A stretch of 64,000 nucleotides of DNA from CALAMC01 sp964459465 (GTDB lineage Bacteria > Zixibacteria > MSB-5A5 > GN15 > PGXB01). The stretch lies in NCBI GenBank assembly GCA_964459465.1, contig CAYWLR010000006.1, positions 80,811 to 144,810 of the forward strand, given 5' to 3'. Shown here piece by piece: positions 1-7,913 of this stretch; the first letter of the stretch is position 1; every line of letters starts with the position of its first letter. The position numbers and the translations under genes are program-made. Below the pieces are notes generated by a model that saw only the letters and a program-made list of their open reading frames with translations, was not told the origin of the DNA and ran no database searches.

Positions 1-1133
1 GCTTCACCGGCATCAAACTGATTCAATCATACGCCCGGGAAAAATACGAAGCACGGCGATACGTCCAAAAGGGCAAGGACCTGATCAACCTGCGCATCGA
101 CCTGGGCGTGCTGGGTTCGCTGGCCAATTCCTCGGCCGGATTTTTCGCGGCGCTCGGCCCCGCTCTCGTCTTGTGGTACGGCGGTTATCGGACGGTTGAA
201 GGCGCCTTGTCCATCGGATCGCTGGTAGCTTTTTATGCCTACATCAAAGACCTCTTCTCGCCCGTATTCCGGCTGGCGCAATTGAACGTGGTCATCCAGA
301 CGGCGCTGGCCTCGATCGATCGGATTTTTGAATTCCTCGACATAATGCCGGAAATCGAAGACGCGCCCGACGCACTGTCTGTAAAAAACACCCGGGGAAA
401 TATCACCTTTCAAAACGTCACTTTCTTCTACAAGCAGGGGGAACCGGTTCTTAAAAATATCTCCTTCGACGTCGCGCATGGGGAAACGGTCGCCATCGTC
501 GGCCCCAGCGGCGTCGGCAAAACCACGATCATAAATCTGATCTGCCGCTTCTATGACCCCGTGGAGGGTGCCGTCCTGCTTGACGGTGTTGACATCCGAA
601 AAATAAAAATCAGCCATCTCCGGAAATTGATCGGTATTGTCACGCAGGAAAGCTATATGTTCAATACTAGCATTTTCGAAAATCTCAAATTCGTCGACCG
701 CTGGGCCACCGAGGCGGCTATTGTCGATGCCTGTCAGAAGGCATACATTCATGATTTTATCGCGTCTCTTCCCGATGGTTACAATACGCAGGTGGGCGAC
801 CGGGGCATGCGACTTTCGGGCGGTGAACAGCAACGGTTGTCCATCGCACGCGCGATTTTAAAGAACCCCCGGATTTTGCTTCTTGATGAAGCCACATCTT
901 CGCTTGACTCCCGGGCGGAATCCCTGATTCAGAAGGCTCTGGAACCGCTCATGAAGGAACGCACGACGGTCGTAATTGCACACCGCCTGTCGACTATCAT
1001 TAATGCCGATAAAATCCTTGTCCTTGACAATGGTGAAATTGTCGAGCGCGGTCGTCACGAAGAATTATTATCCCGCGGAGGCGTTTACAGGCAGTTGTGG
1101 GAAGAACAAATCAAAAAGCAGGAAAGTGATTAA
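1..1133 (+). CDS. ABC exporter, permease-ATPase half-transporter (5' truncated by window edge)
   Basis: This is the C-terminal part of an MsbA/MdlB-type fused ABC exporter. The open frame runs in from the window edge (first full codon at 3), so the start lies outside. Residues of the last transmembrane helices (FTGIKLIQSYARE, then a hydrophobic stretch around 130-280) precede a complete nucleotide-binding domain. Walker A GPSGVGKTT lies near 501-527, the Q-loop TQES near 640-650, the signature LSGGEQQR near 813-836, Walker B ILLLDEA near 873-893 and the H-loop AHRLS near 979-993. All catalytic motifs are intact, so it should be an active inner-membrane ATPase. The substrate cannot be read from sequence; lipid, lipopolysaccharide precursor or drug export are the usual options. 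It ends 11 bases before the DUF92 gene, so the two are probably co-transcribed. Confidence 0.93.
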   Translation, partial: FTGIKLIQSYAREKYEARRYVQKGKDLINLRIDLGVLGSLANSSAGFFAALGPALVLWYGGYRTVEGALSIGSLVAFYAYIKDLFSPVFRLAQLNVVIQTALASIDRIFEFLDIMPEIEDAPDALSVKNTRGNITFQNVTFFYKQGEPVLKNISFDVAHGETVAIVGPSGVGKTTIINLICRFYDPVEGAVLLDGVDIRKIKISHLRKLIGIVTQESYMFNTSIFENLKFVDRWATEAAIVDACQKAYIHDFIASLPDGYNTQVGDRGMRLSGGEQQRLSIARAILKNPRILLLDEATSSLDSRAESLIQKALEPLMKERTTVVIAHRLSTIINADKILVLDNGEIVERGRHEELLSRGGVYRQLWEEQIKKQESD

Positions 1134-1144
1134 GCTTCGCGATT

Positions 1145-1972
1145 ATGGCCGGGTTTTCGTTTAATATCGTTCAGGTTTTGTTCGGTTTCGGTCTGGCCGT
1201 GCTGATCGCCGCCGTCTCGTACCGAGCACAGTCATTGACCGTTGGTGGAGCCCTGTGTCTTGTCGCCATCGGGACAATCGTGTTCGGTTTCGGCGGCATA
1301 CCGTTCGGTGCGCCGATTGTTTTTTTCTTTGTTTCTTCATCGCTGTTGTCCCGACTGAAATCGTCCGTCAAAGCCAATGCCATGGAGGCTTTCGATAAAA
1401 TCGGGGCGCGGGATTATAACCAGGTGCTGGCCAATGGCGGGGTCGGCGCCGTAAGTACCATCCTTTATGTCTTGACCGCCTGGCCGGGATGGTATCTGGT
1501 ATATCTGGCGGCCATCGGCGAGGCCTGCGCCGATACCTGGGCGACCGAAATCGGCACCATGTCCCGCCGGCAACCCCGCCATATCATTAATTTTCGCAAA
1601 GTCGAACCCGGTCGTTCCGGAGGCATCACCCCGCTGGGAACGTCGGCGGCCTTGGCCGGGGCATTGTTTACGGCGCTGATTGGTTATTGGGCGTTGAAAA
1701 TAACGCCATTGATGGAATTGAGCCCCTGGTCGGTAATAACGTGTATCGCCGCCGGTTTTCTCGGTTCGATAGCCGATTCGGTTCTGGGCGCGACCTGTCA
1801 GGCGCAATATCGCAATCATCTTACCGGAAAAATCACTGAAAAACCGTTCAGCAAGGGACACAAAAATACACTTATCGGCGGCGTGGAATTCATCAACAAC
1901 GACGTCGTTAATTTCCTCGGGACGTTCACTTCAGGCATTATCATGATCATCGTGATTATTTTATTTTTCTGA
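1145..1972 (+). CDS. DUF92 family integral membrane protein (TMEM19/VTE6-like)
   Basis: A 275-residue polytopic membrane protein with about six hydrophobic segments. It carries the family landmarks ADTWATEIG (about residues 129-137) and a Gly-rich GGITPLGT loop (about 158-165). DUF92 includes plant VTE6, a phytyl-phosphate kinase, and related CTP-dependent prenol/dolichol kinases, so an isoprenoid-phosphate kinase role is plausible but not shown here. The ATG at 1145 is 11 bases after the stop of the ABC exporter, which suggests one transcript. It converges on the secreted protein on the minus strand at 2031, and no clear terminator hairpin is visible between them. Confidence 0.85.
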   Translation: MAGFSFNIVQVLFGFGLAVLIAAVSYRAQSLTVGGALCLVAIGTIVFGFGGIPFGAPIVFFFVSSSLLSRLKSSVKANAMEAFDKIGARDYNQVLANGGVGAVSTILYVLTAWPGWYLVYLAAIGEACADTWATEIGTMSRRQPRHIINFRKVEPGRSGGITPLGTSAALAGALFTALIGYWALKITPLMELSPWSVITCIAAGFLGSIADSVLGATCQAQYRNHLTGKITEKPFSKGHKNTLIGGVEFINNDVVNFLGTFTSGIIMIIVIILFF

Positions 1973-2030
1973 AAATGTCAGGAATAGTGAGTATCGAAAT
2001 ATATCCGGAAGACGCTCCCGGTACTTGATA

Positions 2031-3512
2031 TCATTTTATAAGGACCATCTTTCTGGAATCAGAGAATTCTTCCGTCTTCATTTGCACGAAATATATGCCG
2101 GAAGATATTTCTCCGCCCCACGAATTCCGACCGTCCCAATCGACAGAATGATTCCCCGCCGGCTGTGATTCGAACTGCCAATGGCAGATGGCCTGCCCCA
2201 GAATATTATAAACTGTCAGCGATACCGCCGCCCGCCGGGGCAACGTATAGTCGATGCGGGTTGTCAGGTTGAAGGGATTGGGATAGTTTTGTGATAAGAC
2301 ATACCCCGACGGTATTCCCGGTAAATTTTCGTCCTCGACCGGTGTGGCATCGCCGCCCAGTTTGGCGATATATATGTCCGAGCCGCCGTTGCTATAGGAG
2401 TAGCTGTACCCTGCTACCATATAATCCCGAGCCTGATCCTGGAAGACAATCCGGCCGAAATCCGATTTTGACCCGCCGTATTTCTGGCTCCAGATATGAT
2501 TGCCGAAAAGGTCGGTTCTGATAATATACACATCAATCCCCTGGGCGCCGAATGATTCGGTTGTGCCGGCGATAATATACCCCCCGTCGCGCGTTGGTCG
2601 GACCGAGTAGCCGCGGTCATCATTAATACCGCCGAAAGTTTGTTGCCATGTCGGAACACCGGCCAAATCCGTCCTTATTAAATATACATCGGAATACCCG
2701 GATCCGTATGAGGCAGTACTGCCGATAATGACGAAGCCGCTGTCCGGCGCTATTTCAACGCCGCTTCCGAAATCGGCTTTGTCGCCTCCCAGGGTGATGG
2801 CCCACAAGGAATCACCAGATGAATCGACCCTGACCAGATAAATGCTGCTGTACCCCTCGCCGAAGGAACCGGTAGAACCGACCGCGACAAAACCCCCCCC
2901 GGTTACTTCCCGGACGGCGCTCCCCGATTCCCCTCCGACACCGCCGAAGGTTCTGGTCCAGAGAGTGTCGCCCACGGTATTTGTCCGAATCAAATAAAGG
3001 TCGGAGTAACCCGCCCCGCGCGATGAAGTCGTACCGCATATTATATACCCGTCTCCGGTCACTCTGACCGAACAGCCTTCGTCATTGTCGGTGCCTCCGT
3101 ACGTGCGCGACCAAACCGTCTGCCCGACCGAATCGACTTTGACCAAATAGACATCGCGCTTGCCCGAACCAAAAGATCGAGTCGAGCCCACCAGGATATA
3201 ACCGCCGTCAGTCGTCTGCTGGATATCATAACCGTATTCGGTCGAATCGCCGCCATACGTGGCCGTCCATATCGTATCTCCGGCCGAATTGAGTTTCAGC
3301 AAGTACATATCAAAATCGCCGGCCCCGTAGGAATACGTGCTTCCCAATAACGCGTAACTACCGTCGTCGGCCTGAATGCCGGCCTGCCCCACTTCATTAT
3401 ATACCCCGCCTTTATTCGTCTGCCAGACCAGAGCCTGCCCCGATAACGTTAACGGCAGCACCGCGCAGAGCACTATTGCTGAATACATCGCTCTATTAAA
3501 TTTGCAACTCAT
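2031..3512 (-). CDS. Secreted seven-repeat (probable beta-propeller) protein with C-terminal sorting module
   Basis: A 493-residue protein starting at an ATG with a signal peptide (hydrophobic residues about 8-25). It is followed by seven tandem repeats of about 52 residues with the consensus W-x-x-TYGG ... DGGYI-x-x-GST-S-x-G-x-G-x-x-DVYL-x-x-D-x-x-G. Seven such repeats fit a seven-bladed propeller, although the fold is inferred. The C-terminal 90 residues contain NYPNPFN, a beta-rich FlgD-like segment and the ending SSGIYFVQ...SRKMVLIK, the kind of module used as a secretion and surface-attachment signal in FCB-group bacteria. The protein is therefore expected outside the outer membrane. 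Two other proteins here (31783 and 49117) end in the same module. The ligand or enzymatic role is unknown. Confidence 0.85.
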   Translation of the reverse strand: MSCKFNRAMYSAIVLCAVLPLTLSGQALVWQTNKGGVYNEVGQAGIQADDGSYALLGSTYSYGAGDFDMYLLKLNSAGDTIWTATYGGDSTEYGYDIQQTTDGGYILVGSTRSFGSGKRDVYLVKVDSVGQTVWSRTYGGTDNDEGCSVRVTGDGYIICGTTSSRGAGYSDLYLIRTNTVGDTLWTRTFGGVGGESGSAVREVTGGGFVAVGSTGSFGEGYSSIYLVRVDSSGDSLWAITLGGDKADFGSGVEIAPDSGFVIIGSTASYGSGYSDVYLIRTDLAGVPTWQQTFGGINDDRGYSVRPTRDGGYIIAGTTESFGAQGIDVYIIRTDLFGNHIWSQKYGGSKSDFGRIVFQDQARDYMVAGYSYSYSNGGSDIYIAKLGGDATPVEDENLPGIPSGYVLSQNYPNPFNLTTRIDYTLPRRAAVSLTVYNILGQAICHWQFESQPAGNHSVDWDGRNSWGGEISSGIYFVQMKTEEFSDSRKMVLIK

Positions 3513-3665
3513 TACAAATCCGTCGCTTCCTTAACCGGCTGTATAAATATTGAACAGCCGCCTCTATAGTCAGTATCGACTTTCCCCCATAGCACTTTAG
3601 CCTTTTGGTGATATTTTGAAACGTTCCATTTTCGTTAAGTCAGCCAGAATTAGTCCGTTCAGCCC

Positions 3666-3695
3666 ATCGGTAAATTGACTCCGTATCTTACCGAT
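3666..3695. promoter_or_regulatory. 8-bp dyad upstream of fimbria-like locus
   Basis: ATCGGTAA at 3666-3673 is the exact reverse complement of TTACCGAT at 3688-3695, with a 14-base spacer. It lies in the 409-base gene-free stretch (3513-3921) between the divergently oriented propeller gene and the first pilin-like gene. It could be a regulator site or a transcript hairpin; the sequence does not decide. Confidence 0.35.
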
Positions 3696-3734
3696 TTTTA
3701 TCAAAGCGCCTATGGGTATATATCTTACTGTCGG

Positions 3735-3827
3735 ACTTAATCTTACATCTTCAATTATAGGATCTTCCCGATACTACCCGATTCCCGAACCCAGATATTG
3801 ATTGGAGCTGTCGTCGTAAGATTAAGT
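3735..3827. repeat. 12-bp perfect inverted repeat flanking a 69-bp segment upstream of pilin genes
   Basis: ACTTAATCTTAC at 3735-3746 and GTAAGATTAAGT at 3816-3827 are perfect reverse complements. They enclose 69 bases and end about 95 bases before the first pilin-like start codon at 3922. The arrangement resembles the inverted repeats that bound invertible promoters of fimbrial operons, but the enclosed segment is short and no recombinase gene lies in the window. A looping operator pair is an equally simple explanation. The rest of 3513-3921 shows no gene. Confidence 0.4.
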
Positions 3828-3921
3828 GCTACAATCAGTTTATAGAAAACGTGTGGGGTGGCATCCGGCTTGCCCGGATATTATCTCAAAGAATACACGG
3901 CCCTTTATGGGGGAGGAATTT

Positions 3922-4449
3922 ATGCCTAAGAGACTATGCCTCTTGGTGCTGACGGCTATAGTTATGGCTATTGGCAACGATTCTGTCATGGCGCAGGAAT
4001 ATGGAACAATTCAGGCCACCGCTACCGTCTTGCAAGCCATAAACGTTCGGGGAACCCATGACCTGATGTTTGAAACGGTTATTCCGGGGACGCCCAAAAC
4101 GGTTGACAAGGCTACTATCGGACGGGCCGGAGAATTCGAGATTACCGGTTTTTCCTCGGCGGAAATTGGCATCGATTTCACCTTGCCGCCCGCCCTGTTA
4201 TTGCTCGATTCGACCGCCGCCATGCCGATCGGTTTCAACAGCACCGATGCTTCCTATGATGACGGTACCGGCGGCGGACAGACGGCGCCGGTCGCCTTTA
4301 TCAACCCGAATGGTCCTTTGACCTTGCGTCTGGGAAGCGCCGGGCAGATGACCATCTGGATTGGCGGCACCGTTACTCCCGGTCTCACCCAGACCGGTGG
4401 CGATTACGCCGCCGACATTACTTTAACTGTGGCCTATACCGGCAATTAG
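3922..4449 (+). CDS. DUF4402-type pilin-like secreted protein 1
   Basis: A 175-residue protein beginning at ATG 3922, preceded by GGGAGG at 3911-3916; the longer frame from GTG 3826 has no such site and is not used. It has a signal peptide ending near SVMAQ (about residues 23-27). The mature part begins with the ATATVL strand and shows a beta-rich domain with the pattern of DUF4402 proteins: an early HDLMFETVIPG segment, a central FEITGFSSAEIGIDF segment, and a Gly-rich WIGGTVTP segment before the ending ITLTVAYTGN. Four paralogues follow or resemble it in the next 2.5 kb, ahead of a PapD-like chaperone and an usher-like protein. A fimbrial or surface-fibre subunit is the best inference. Confidence 0.8.
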   Translation: MPKRLCLLVLTAIVMAIGNDSVMAQEYGTIQATATVLQAINVRGTHDLMFETVIPGTPKTVDKATIGRAGEFEITGFSSAEIGIDFTLPPALLLLDSTAAMPIGFNSTDASYDDGTGGGQTAPVAFINPNGPLTLRLGSAGQMTIWIGGTVTPGLTQTGGDYAADITLTVAYTGN

Positions 4450-4564
4450 GTTAAAGTCTGCAAAGATGTAATTTACACCGGCCCGGCCCGGTTGTTTCGT
4501 CTTGACAAAATCCGGAATGGCAGTACTTTAATACTGAACTACATATTCAGTATTGAAGGCTGTC

Positions 4565-4969
4565 ATGTCGGCAAAAATTGGGCTTTTTATTATCGTTTTA
4601 ACCGTTTTCCTGACCTGTCCCCCCAAGGTCGCGGCGCAGCCGGAAGCCACCGCTCACATCCGGGCTACCGCCACCGTCGTCATGCCGGTCGGCTTTTACA
4701 ATAATCTGTCCGAATGGCCTGCCAACGGTCCCGATTCCCCTGTTATCGAAATCTGTCATCCCCGTTACGCCGGGATAATTGTTACCATAAGCAACGATAC
4801 GGGGATGCTCGAAAAGTACCAATTTAGCGATTACTCCGAAAATGGTTATCCGGAGAAAACCAACGCCTCGAACCGGGCATCAATGGCGCTCGAACGGGCC
4901 GTCTTGTCATTTGACGACCGTTTTTTTCGGGATTACTGCCTTGTCACCATTATCTATTCCGAAAATTGA
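4565..4969 (+). CDS. Small secreted protein in pilin cluster, possible minor subunit
   Basis: A 134-residue protein; ATG 4565 is preferred because GAAGG lies five bases upstream, whereas the TTG at 4553 has no ribosome site. A signal peptide (residues about 5-26) ends at VAAQ. The mature N-terminus (ATAHIRATATVVMPVG) recalls the ATATV strand of its DUF4402 neighbours, and the last residues LVTIIYSEN recall their LTVAYTGN ending. The middle part is not recognisably DUF4402 and holds two cysteines that could form a disulfide. It may be a tip, adaptor or terminator subunit of the same fibre, but that is inferred only from position and the end signature. Confidence 0.6.
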   Translation: MSAKIGLFIIVLTVFLTCPPKVAAQPEATAHIRATATVVMPVGFYNNLSEWPANGPDSPVIEICHPRYAGIIVTISNDTGMLEKYQFSDYSENGYPEKTNASNRASMALERAVLSFDDRFFRDYCLVTIIYSEN

Positions 4970-5042
4970 CTCCGCACAAAAAATAAGTATTGCCCGGCTG
5001 GTATGAATTCCAGTAATTATCTTTCGCAAGGCGGGTCCCGAA

Positions 5043-5513
5043 ATGAAAAAAATAGTGTTCGTCGCAACCATAGTTTCCCTGGCGTTCAGTTCATTAAATG
5101 TCCATGCACAAAATGCTATCGTCAACAATGACCTGTCTTTCGGAGATATTTTCCCAGGGATTCCCAAGACTATTTCGAAAACTACCCCGGGTTCCGCCGC
5201 CGAGTTTTTCATCTCCGGTACTGCCGGATCGGAGGTCGCCATCGATTTTTCTCTACCCACATACATGAACTCCGGTGGCCATAATATGCAGATGGTTTTC
5301 AGAGAGACCGACTGCGCCCTCGATTCCAGCGCCACTCCCGATCAAACCAATCCCGGAAGTAATAATCTTGACCCCTGGCATACCATTACCTACAGGTTAG
5401 GCTCGAATGGTTTGACTGTCTGGCTGGGCGGGATGGTCGTTCCAAAACTTATGCAGAAAAAAGGAAGTTACTCCGCCGTCATCGTCCTAACCGTCGCCTA
5501 TACAGGCAATTAA
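5043..5513 (+). CDS. DUF4402-type pilin-like secreted protein 2
   Basis: A 156-residue protein with ATG at 5043 and AAGGCGGG about 10 bases upstream. The signal peptide ends near NVHAQ (residue 23). The mature domain shows the cluster pattern: DLSFGDIFPGIPKTISK, FFISGTAGSEVAIDFSLP, a Cys-containing variable middle, LTVWLGGMVVP and the terminal VLTVAYTGN. It lacks the first ATATV repeat strand of the others, so it is the most divergent of the four DUF4402 copies. A structural subunit role is inferred from the chaperone and usher-like genes downstream. Confidence 0.78.
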   Translation: MKKIVFVATIVSLAFSSLNVHAQNAIVNNDLSFGDIFPGIPKTISKTTPGSAAEFFISGTAGSEVAIDFSLPTYMNSGGHNMQMVFRETDCALDSSATPDQTNPGSNNLDPWHTITYRLGSNGLTVWLGGMVVPKLMQKKGSYSAVIVLTVAYTGN

Positions 5514-5699
5514 GCCGAATTCTCGCTGATTTTAGTATTTCCGGGCCAGTCTTTTCCGGCAAATGATTCATCCGATTTTTCCCGATCCTTTTTCTAATGA
5601 AACATTCAAGAAATTTCCATATTTGACGATTATTCCTTTATAGAAATGGGCTTAAACAAGTGAATAAAATTTTGGGATTATAGAAAGAAGGAGATGGCT

Positions 5700-6313
5700 A
5701 TGCATTCCCATTCAAGGATGAACGGCATTTTCAAAAGCCTGATATTAATCACGGTGGCCATGTTTATCATGACGCCCGGATTGTTGAAAGCGCAGGATGT
5801 GGCCGTCGGTCAGGCCACCGCCAATGTCCTGGCAGTTCTGACCGTTACCGCGACTCACGATCTGGCCTTCGGTGATGTCATGCAGGGCGTGCCTCATGTC
5901 GCCGACAAGACCGTCATTGCCGACGCCGGCGTCTTTCAGGTTACCGGTGAAGGCGGTGCCGAAGTCGCCATGTATCTGCAGTTGCCCGACTACCTNNNNN
6001 NNNNNNNNNNNNNNNNNNNNNNNNNNNNNNNNNNNNNNNNNNNNNNNNNNNNNNNNNNNNNNNNNNNNNNNNNNNNNNNNNNNNNNNNNNNNNNNACGCC
6101 GATATCGATACGACCGCGGCGGGAACCCCGGCGGTTCATGGAGGCGGTGCTATTGTCGACCAGAACCCGCACGCTCTCCCCGAGACGGCCTTGGGCGGAG
6201 CCGATAATATCCTCCAGATATTTCTTGGCGGTAAAGTTCATCCGACTGTCGACCAGAGAGCGGCCGCCTATGCCGCCGATATTGTTTTAACCGTGGCCTA
6301 TACCGGCAACTAA
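5700..6313 (+). CDS. DUF4402-type pilin-like secreted protein 3 (interrupted by assembly gap)
   Basis: ATG 5700 is chosen over the in-frame ATG 5694 because AAGGAG at 5688-5693 is spaced properly only for 5700. The signal peptide ends near LLKAQ. The mature sequence up to 5995 is almost identical to the next paralogue (6353-6901). A run of 100 N (5996-6095) then interrupts the gene, and the reading frame on the far side is shifted. Continuing in the frame of the paralogue gives a normal ending VLTVAYTGN and TAA at 6311-6313. Filling the gap with the 50 bases found at the same place in the paralogue restores the frame exactly, so the gene is probably intact and the gap length artificial. Confidence 0.8.
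5996..6095. other. Assembly gap of 100 N inside pilin-like gene 3
   Basis: Exactly 100 undetermined bases, the usual placeholder for a gap of unknown length. The neighbouring near-identical paralogue predicts about 50 real bases here, so the gap probably reflects failure to resolve two similar copies. Confidence 0.95.
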
Positions 6314-6352
6314 GAGACATTTCAATGCGGGTAAACATTAGGAGAAATTAAA

Positions 6353-6901
6353 ATGCGATTCAATTTGAAAAAAAGATATATACTGCTGATGGCCGCGACG
6401 ATGGCTTTTGCCCCGCTGGCCGTCATGGCCCAGGATGTTTCGACGGGTCAGGCTACCGCCAACGTCCTGGCCGTTCTGACAGTTACCGCGACCCACGATC
6501 TGGCCTTCGGTGATGTCATGCAGGGTGTGCCCCATGTCGCCGACAAGACCGTCATTGCCGATGCCGGCGTCTTTCAAATTACCGGTGAAGGCGGTGCCGA
6601 AGTCGCCATGTATCTGCAGTTGCCCGACTACCTCTGGAATTCGACCAACACCGACCGCTTGGTGATATCGTTCAGCGCCACCGACGCCGATATCGATACG
6701 ACCGCGGCGGGAACCCCGGCGGTTCATGGAGGCGGTGCCATTGTCGATCAAAACCCGCATTATCTCCCCGAAACAGCCCTCGGCGGAGCCGATAATATCC
6801 TTCAGATATTTCTCGGTGGCACGGTTTATCCGACCGTTGACCAGAGAGCGGCGGCCTATGATGCCGATATTATTTTGACCGTGGCCTATACCGGTAATTA
6901 G
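6353..6901 (+). CDS. DUF4402-type pilin-like secreted protein 4
   Basis: A 182-residue protein; ATG 6353 follows GGAG at 6341-6344. The signal peptide ends near VMAQ (residue 27). The mature chain starts ATANVLAVLTV and continues through HDLAFGDVMQGVPH, FQITGEGGAEVAMYLQLPDYL, a variable acidic middle and the ending ILTVAYTGN. It is nearly identical to gene 3 from residue 30 onward, while the signal peptides differ clearly, which points to a recent duplication or gene conversion of the mature part. Probably a major surface-fibre subunit. A strong hairpin follows at 6945, before the chaperone gene. Confidence 0.8.
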   Translation: MRFNLKKRYILLMAATMAFAPLAVMAQDVSTGQATANVLAVLTVTATHDLAFGDVMQGVPHVADKTVIADAGVFQITGEGGAEVAMYLQLPDYLWNSTNTDRLVISFSATDADIDTTAAGTPAVHGGGAIVDQNPHYLPETALGGADNILQIFLGGTVYPTVDQRAAAYDADIILTVAYTGN

Positions 6902-6944
6902 TATAATATTGTGTTAGCTTGGCCAGTTTTGTTTTAATAGTTTT

Positions 6945-6978
6945 CTTTAAGGGGTTCGCCAGAGCGAATCCCTTAAAG
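6945..6978 (+). terminator. Strong 15-bp stem-loop between pilin genes and chaperone gene
   Basis: Bases 6945-6959 pair with 6964-6978 over 15 bp with one G-T wobble and a 4-base loop (CAGA). No T-run follows, so it is not a classical terminator. Its place between abundant-subunit genes and the chaperone and usher-like genes suits an attenuator or an mRNA-stabilising 3' end giving more subunit than assembly protein. Confidence 0.5.
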
Positions 6979-7025
6979 CACATAGTAAAATATAGGATCA
7001 ATATAGAACATTGGATGAGGATGTC

Positions 7026-7898
7026 ATGGAGAGTAAGTTATCCACCCCTCGAACCGTAATTCGTAAGCGCGTCCGGGGCCTTTTTGTTTCAATCGCATTA
7101 TTATTAATTTCATCTTCCTCCGTTTTTGGCGGAGTTCTCGTTGCCCCGACCAGCGTCTTTTTGTCCGAGACCGATCGCACCGGTCGCATCACGGTCCAGA
7201 ACCCGACCGATAAGCCCAAGGAGATATCGATTCATATCGCCTATGGCATTCCGTTGTCGGACTCCCTGGGTGAAGTCCAGATTGCCCTGCTGGATTCAGG
7301 TGTGACCGATCCACGTTGTGCCATGGACTGGATTAAAGCCTTTCCTCAAAGGGTCGTGCTTGCCCCTAATTCGACCCAAGTGATTCGTCTGCGGGCCAAT
7401 CCGCCCAAGGACCTGCCCGACGGCGAATACTGGGCGCGCATCGTAATTCGCTCTCAGGAAGGCCAAACCACATTGCCCACGCCGGATAATACGGAGAAGA
7501 TTACGGCCAAGTTGAACATGATCATGCAGACGGCCATTGTGTTGAAATACCGTACCGGTAATCTCCTGTCTAAACTGGAAGTCACAAAGACGGATATTCT
7601 TGAGGATGACTCAACCGTGACGGCCACCATTTCCATGGCCAATCGCGGCAATGTTTCTTATGTGGGCGTTTTGACCTGTCGGCTTCTCGACGCCGCCGGA
7701 AAGGAAATTTCGAAAAACGATATGGACCTCGCCGTCTATTATGAATTAACCCGTCGAATCAAACTCCCCATAAAAGGTTCGGGTTTTACCCGTCCCTTTA
7801 AAGTGGAAGTGTACATTACTACGGATGGACGAACCGATATTGCCGACACCGATATGATTGCCGGAAACGTGGTTAACTATTCATTACTGGTTCAATGA
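7026..7898 (+). CDS. PapD-like periplasmic fimbrial chaperone
   Basis: A 290-residue protein; ATG 7026 is preferred over TTG 7011 because GAGG lies five bases upstream. A signal peptide (about residues 18-35) is followed by an immunoglobulin-like domain with the typical chaperone opening VAPTSVFLSETDRTGRITVQN (about 38-59). The G1-strand region follows as FPQRVVLAPNSTQVIRLRA (about 106-124), where PapD-family proteins carry P-x-R-x-x-L-x-P-x-x-x-Q-x-x-R. A second beta domain follows at about residues 155-285. In chaperone-usher systems such proteins cap pilin subunits in the periplasm by donor-strand complementation. Its place directly between the DUF4402 genes and the usher-like gene (15 bases to the next start) supports that role. 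Confidence 0.82.
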   Translation: MESKLSTPRTVIRKRVRGLFVSIALLLISSSSVFGGVLVAPTSVFLSETDRTGRITVQNPTDKPKEISIHIAYGIPLSDSLGEVQIALLDSGVTDPRCAMDWIKAFPQRVVLAPNSTQVIRLRANPPKDLPDGEYWARIVIRSQEGQTTLPTPDNTEKITAKLNMIMQTAIVLKYRTGNLLSKLEVTKTDILEDDSTVTATISMANRGNVSYVGVLTCRLLDAAGKEISKNDMDLAVYYELTRRIKLPIKGSGFTRPFKVEVYITTDGRTDIADTDMIAGNVVNYSLLVQ

Positions 7899-7913
7899 TG
7901 ACAAAATGCCGGT

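Noticed and set aside
27..833. A 268-codon minus-strand frame
   Set aside because: It is opposite the ABC exporter, which has every ATPase motif.
3826..3921. N-terminal extension of the first pilin-like gene from GTG 3826
   Set aside because: The extension is not signal-like, and the ATG at 3922 has a good ribosome site and a clean signal peptide; the GTG also lies within the inverted repeat.
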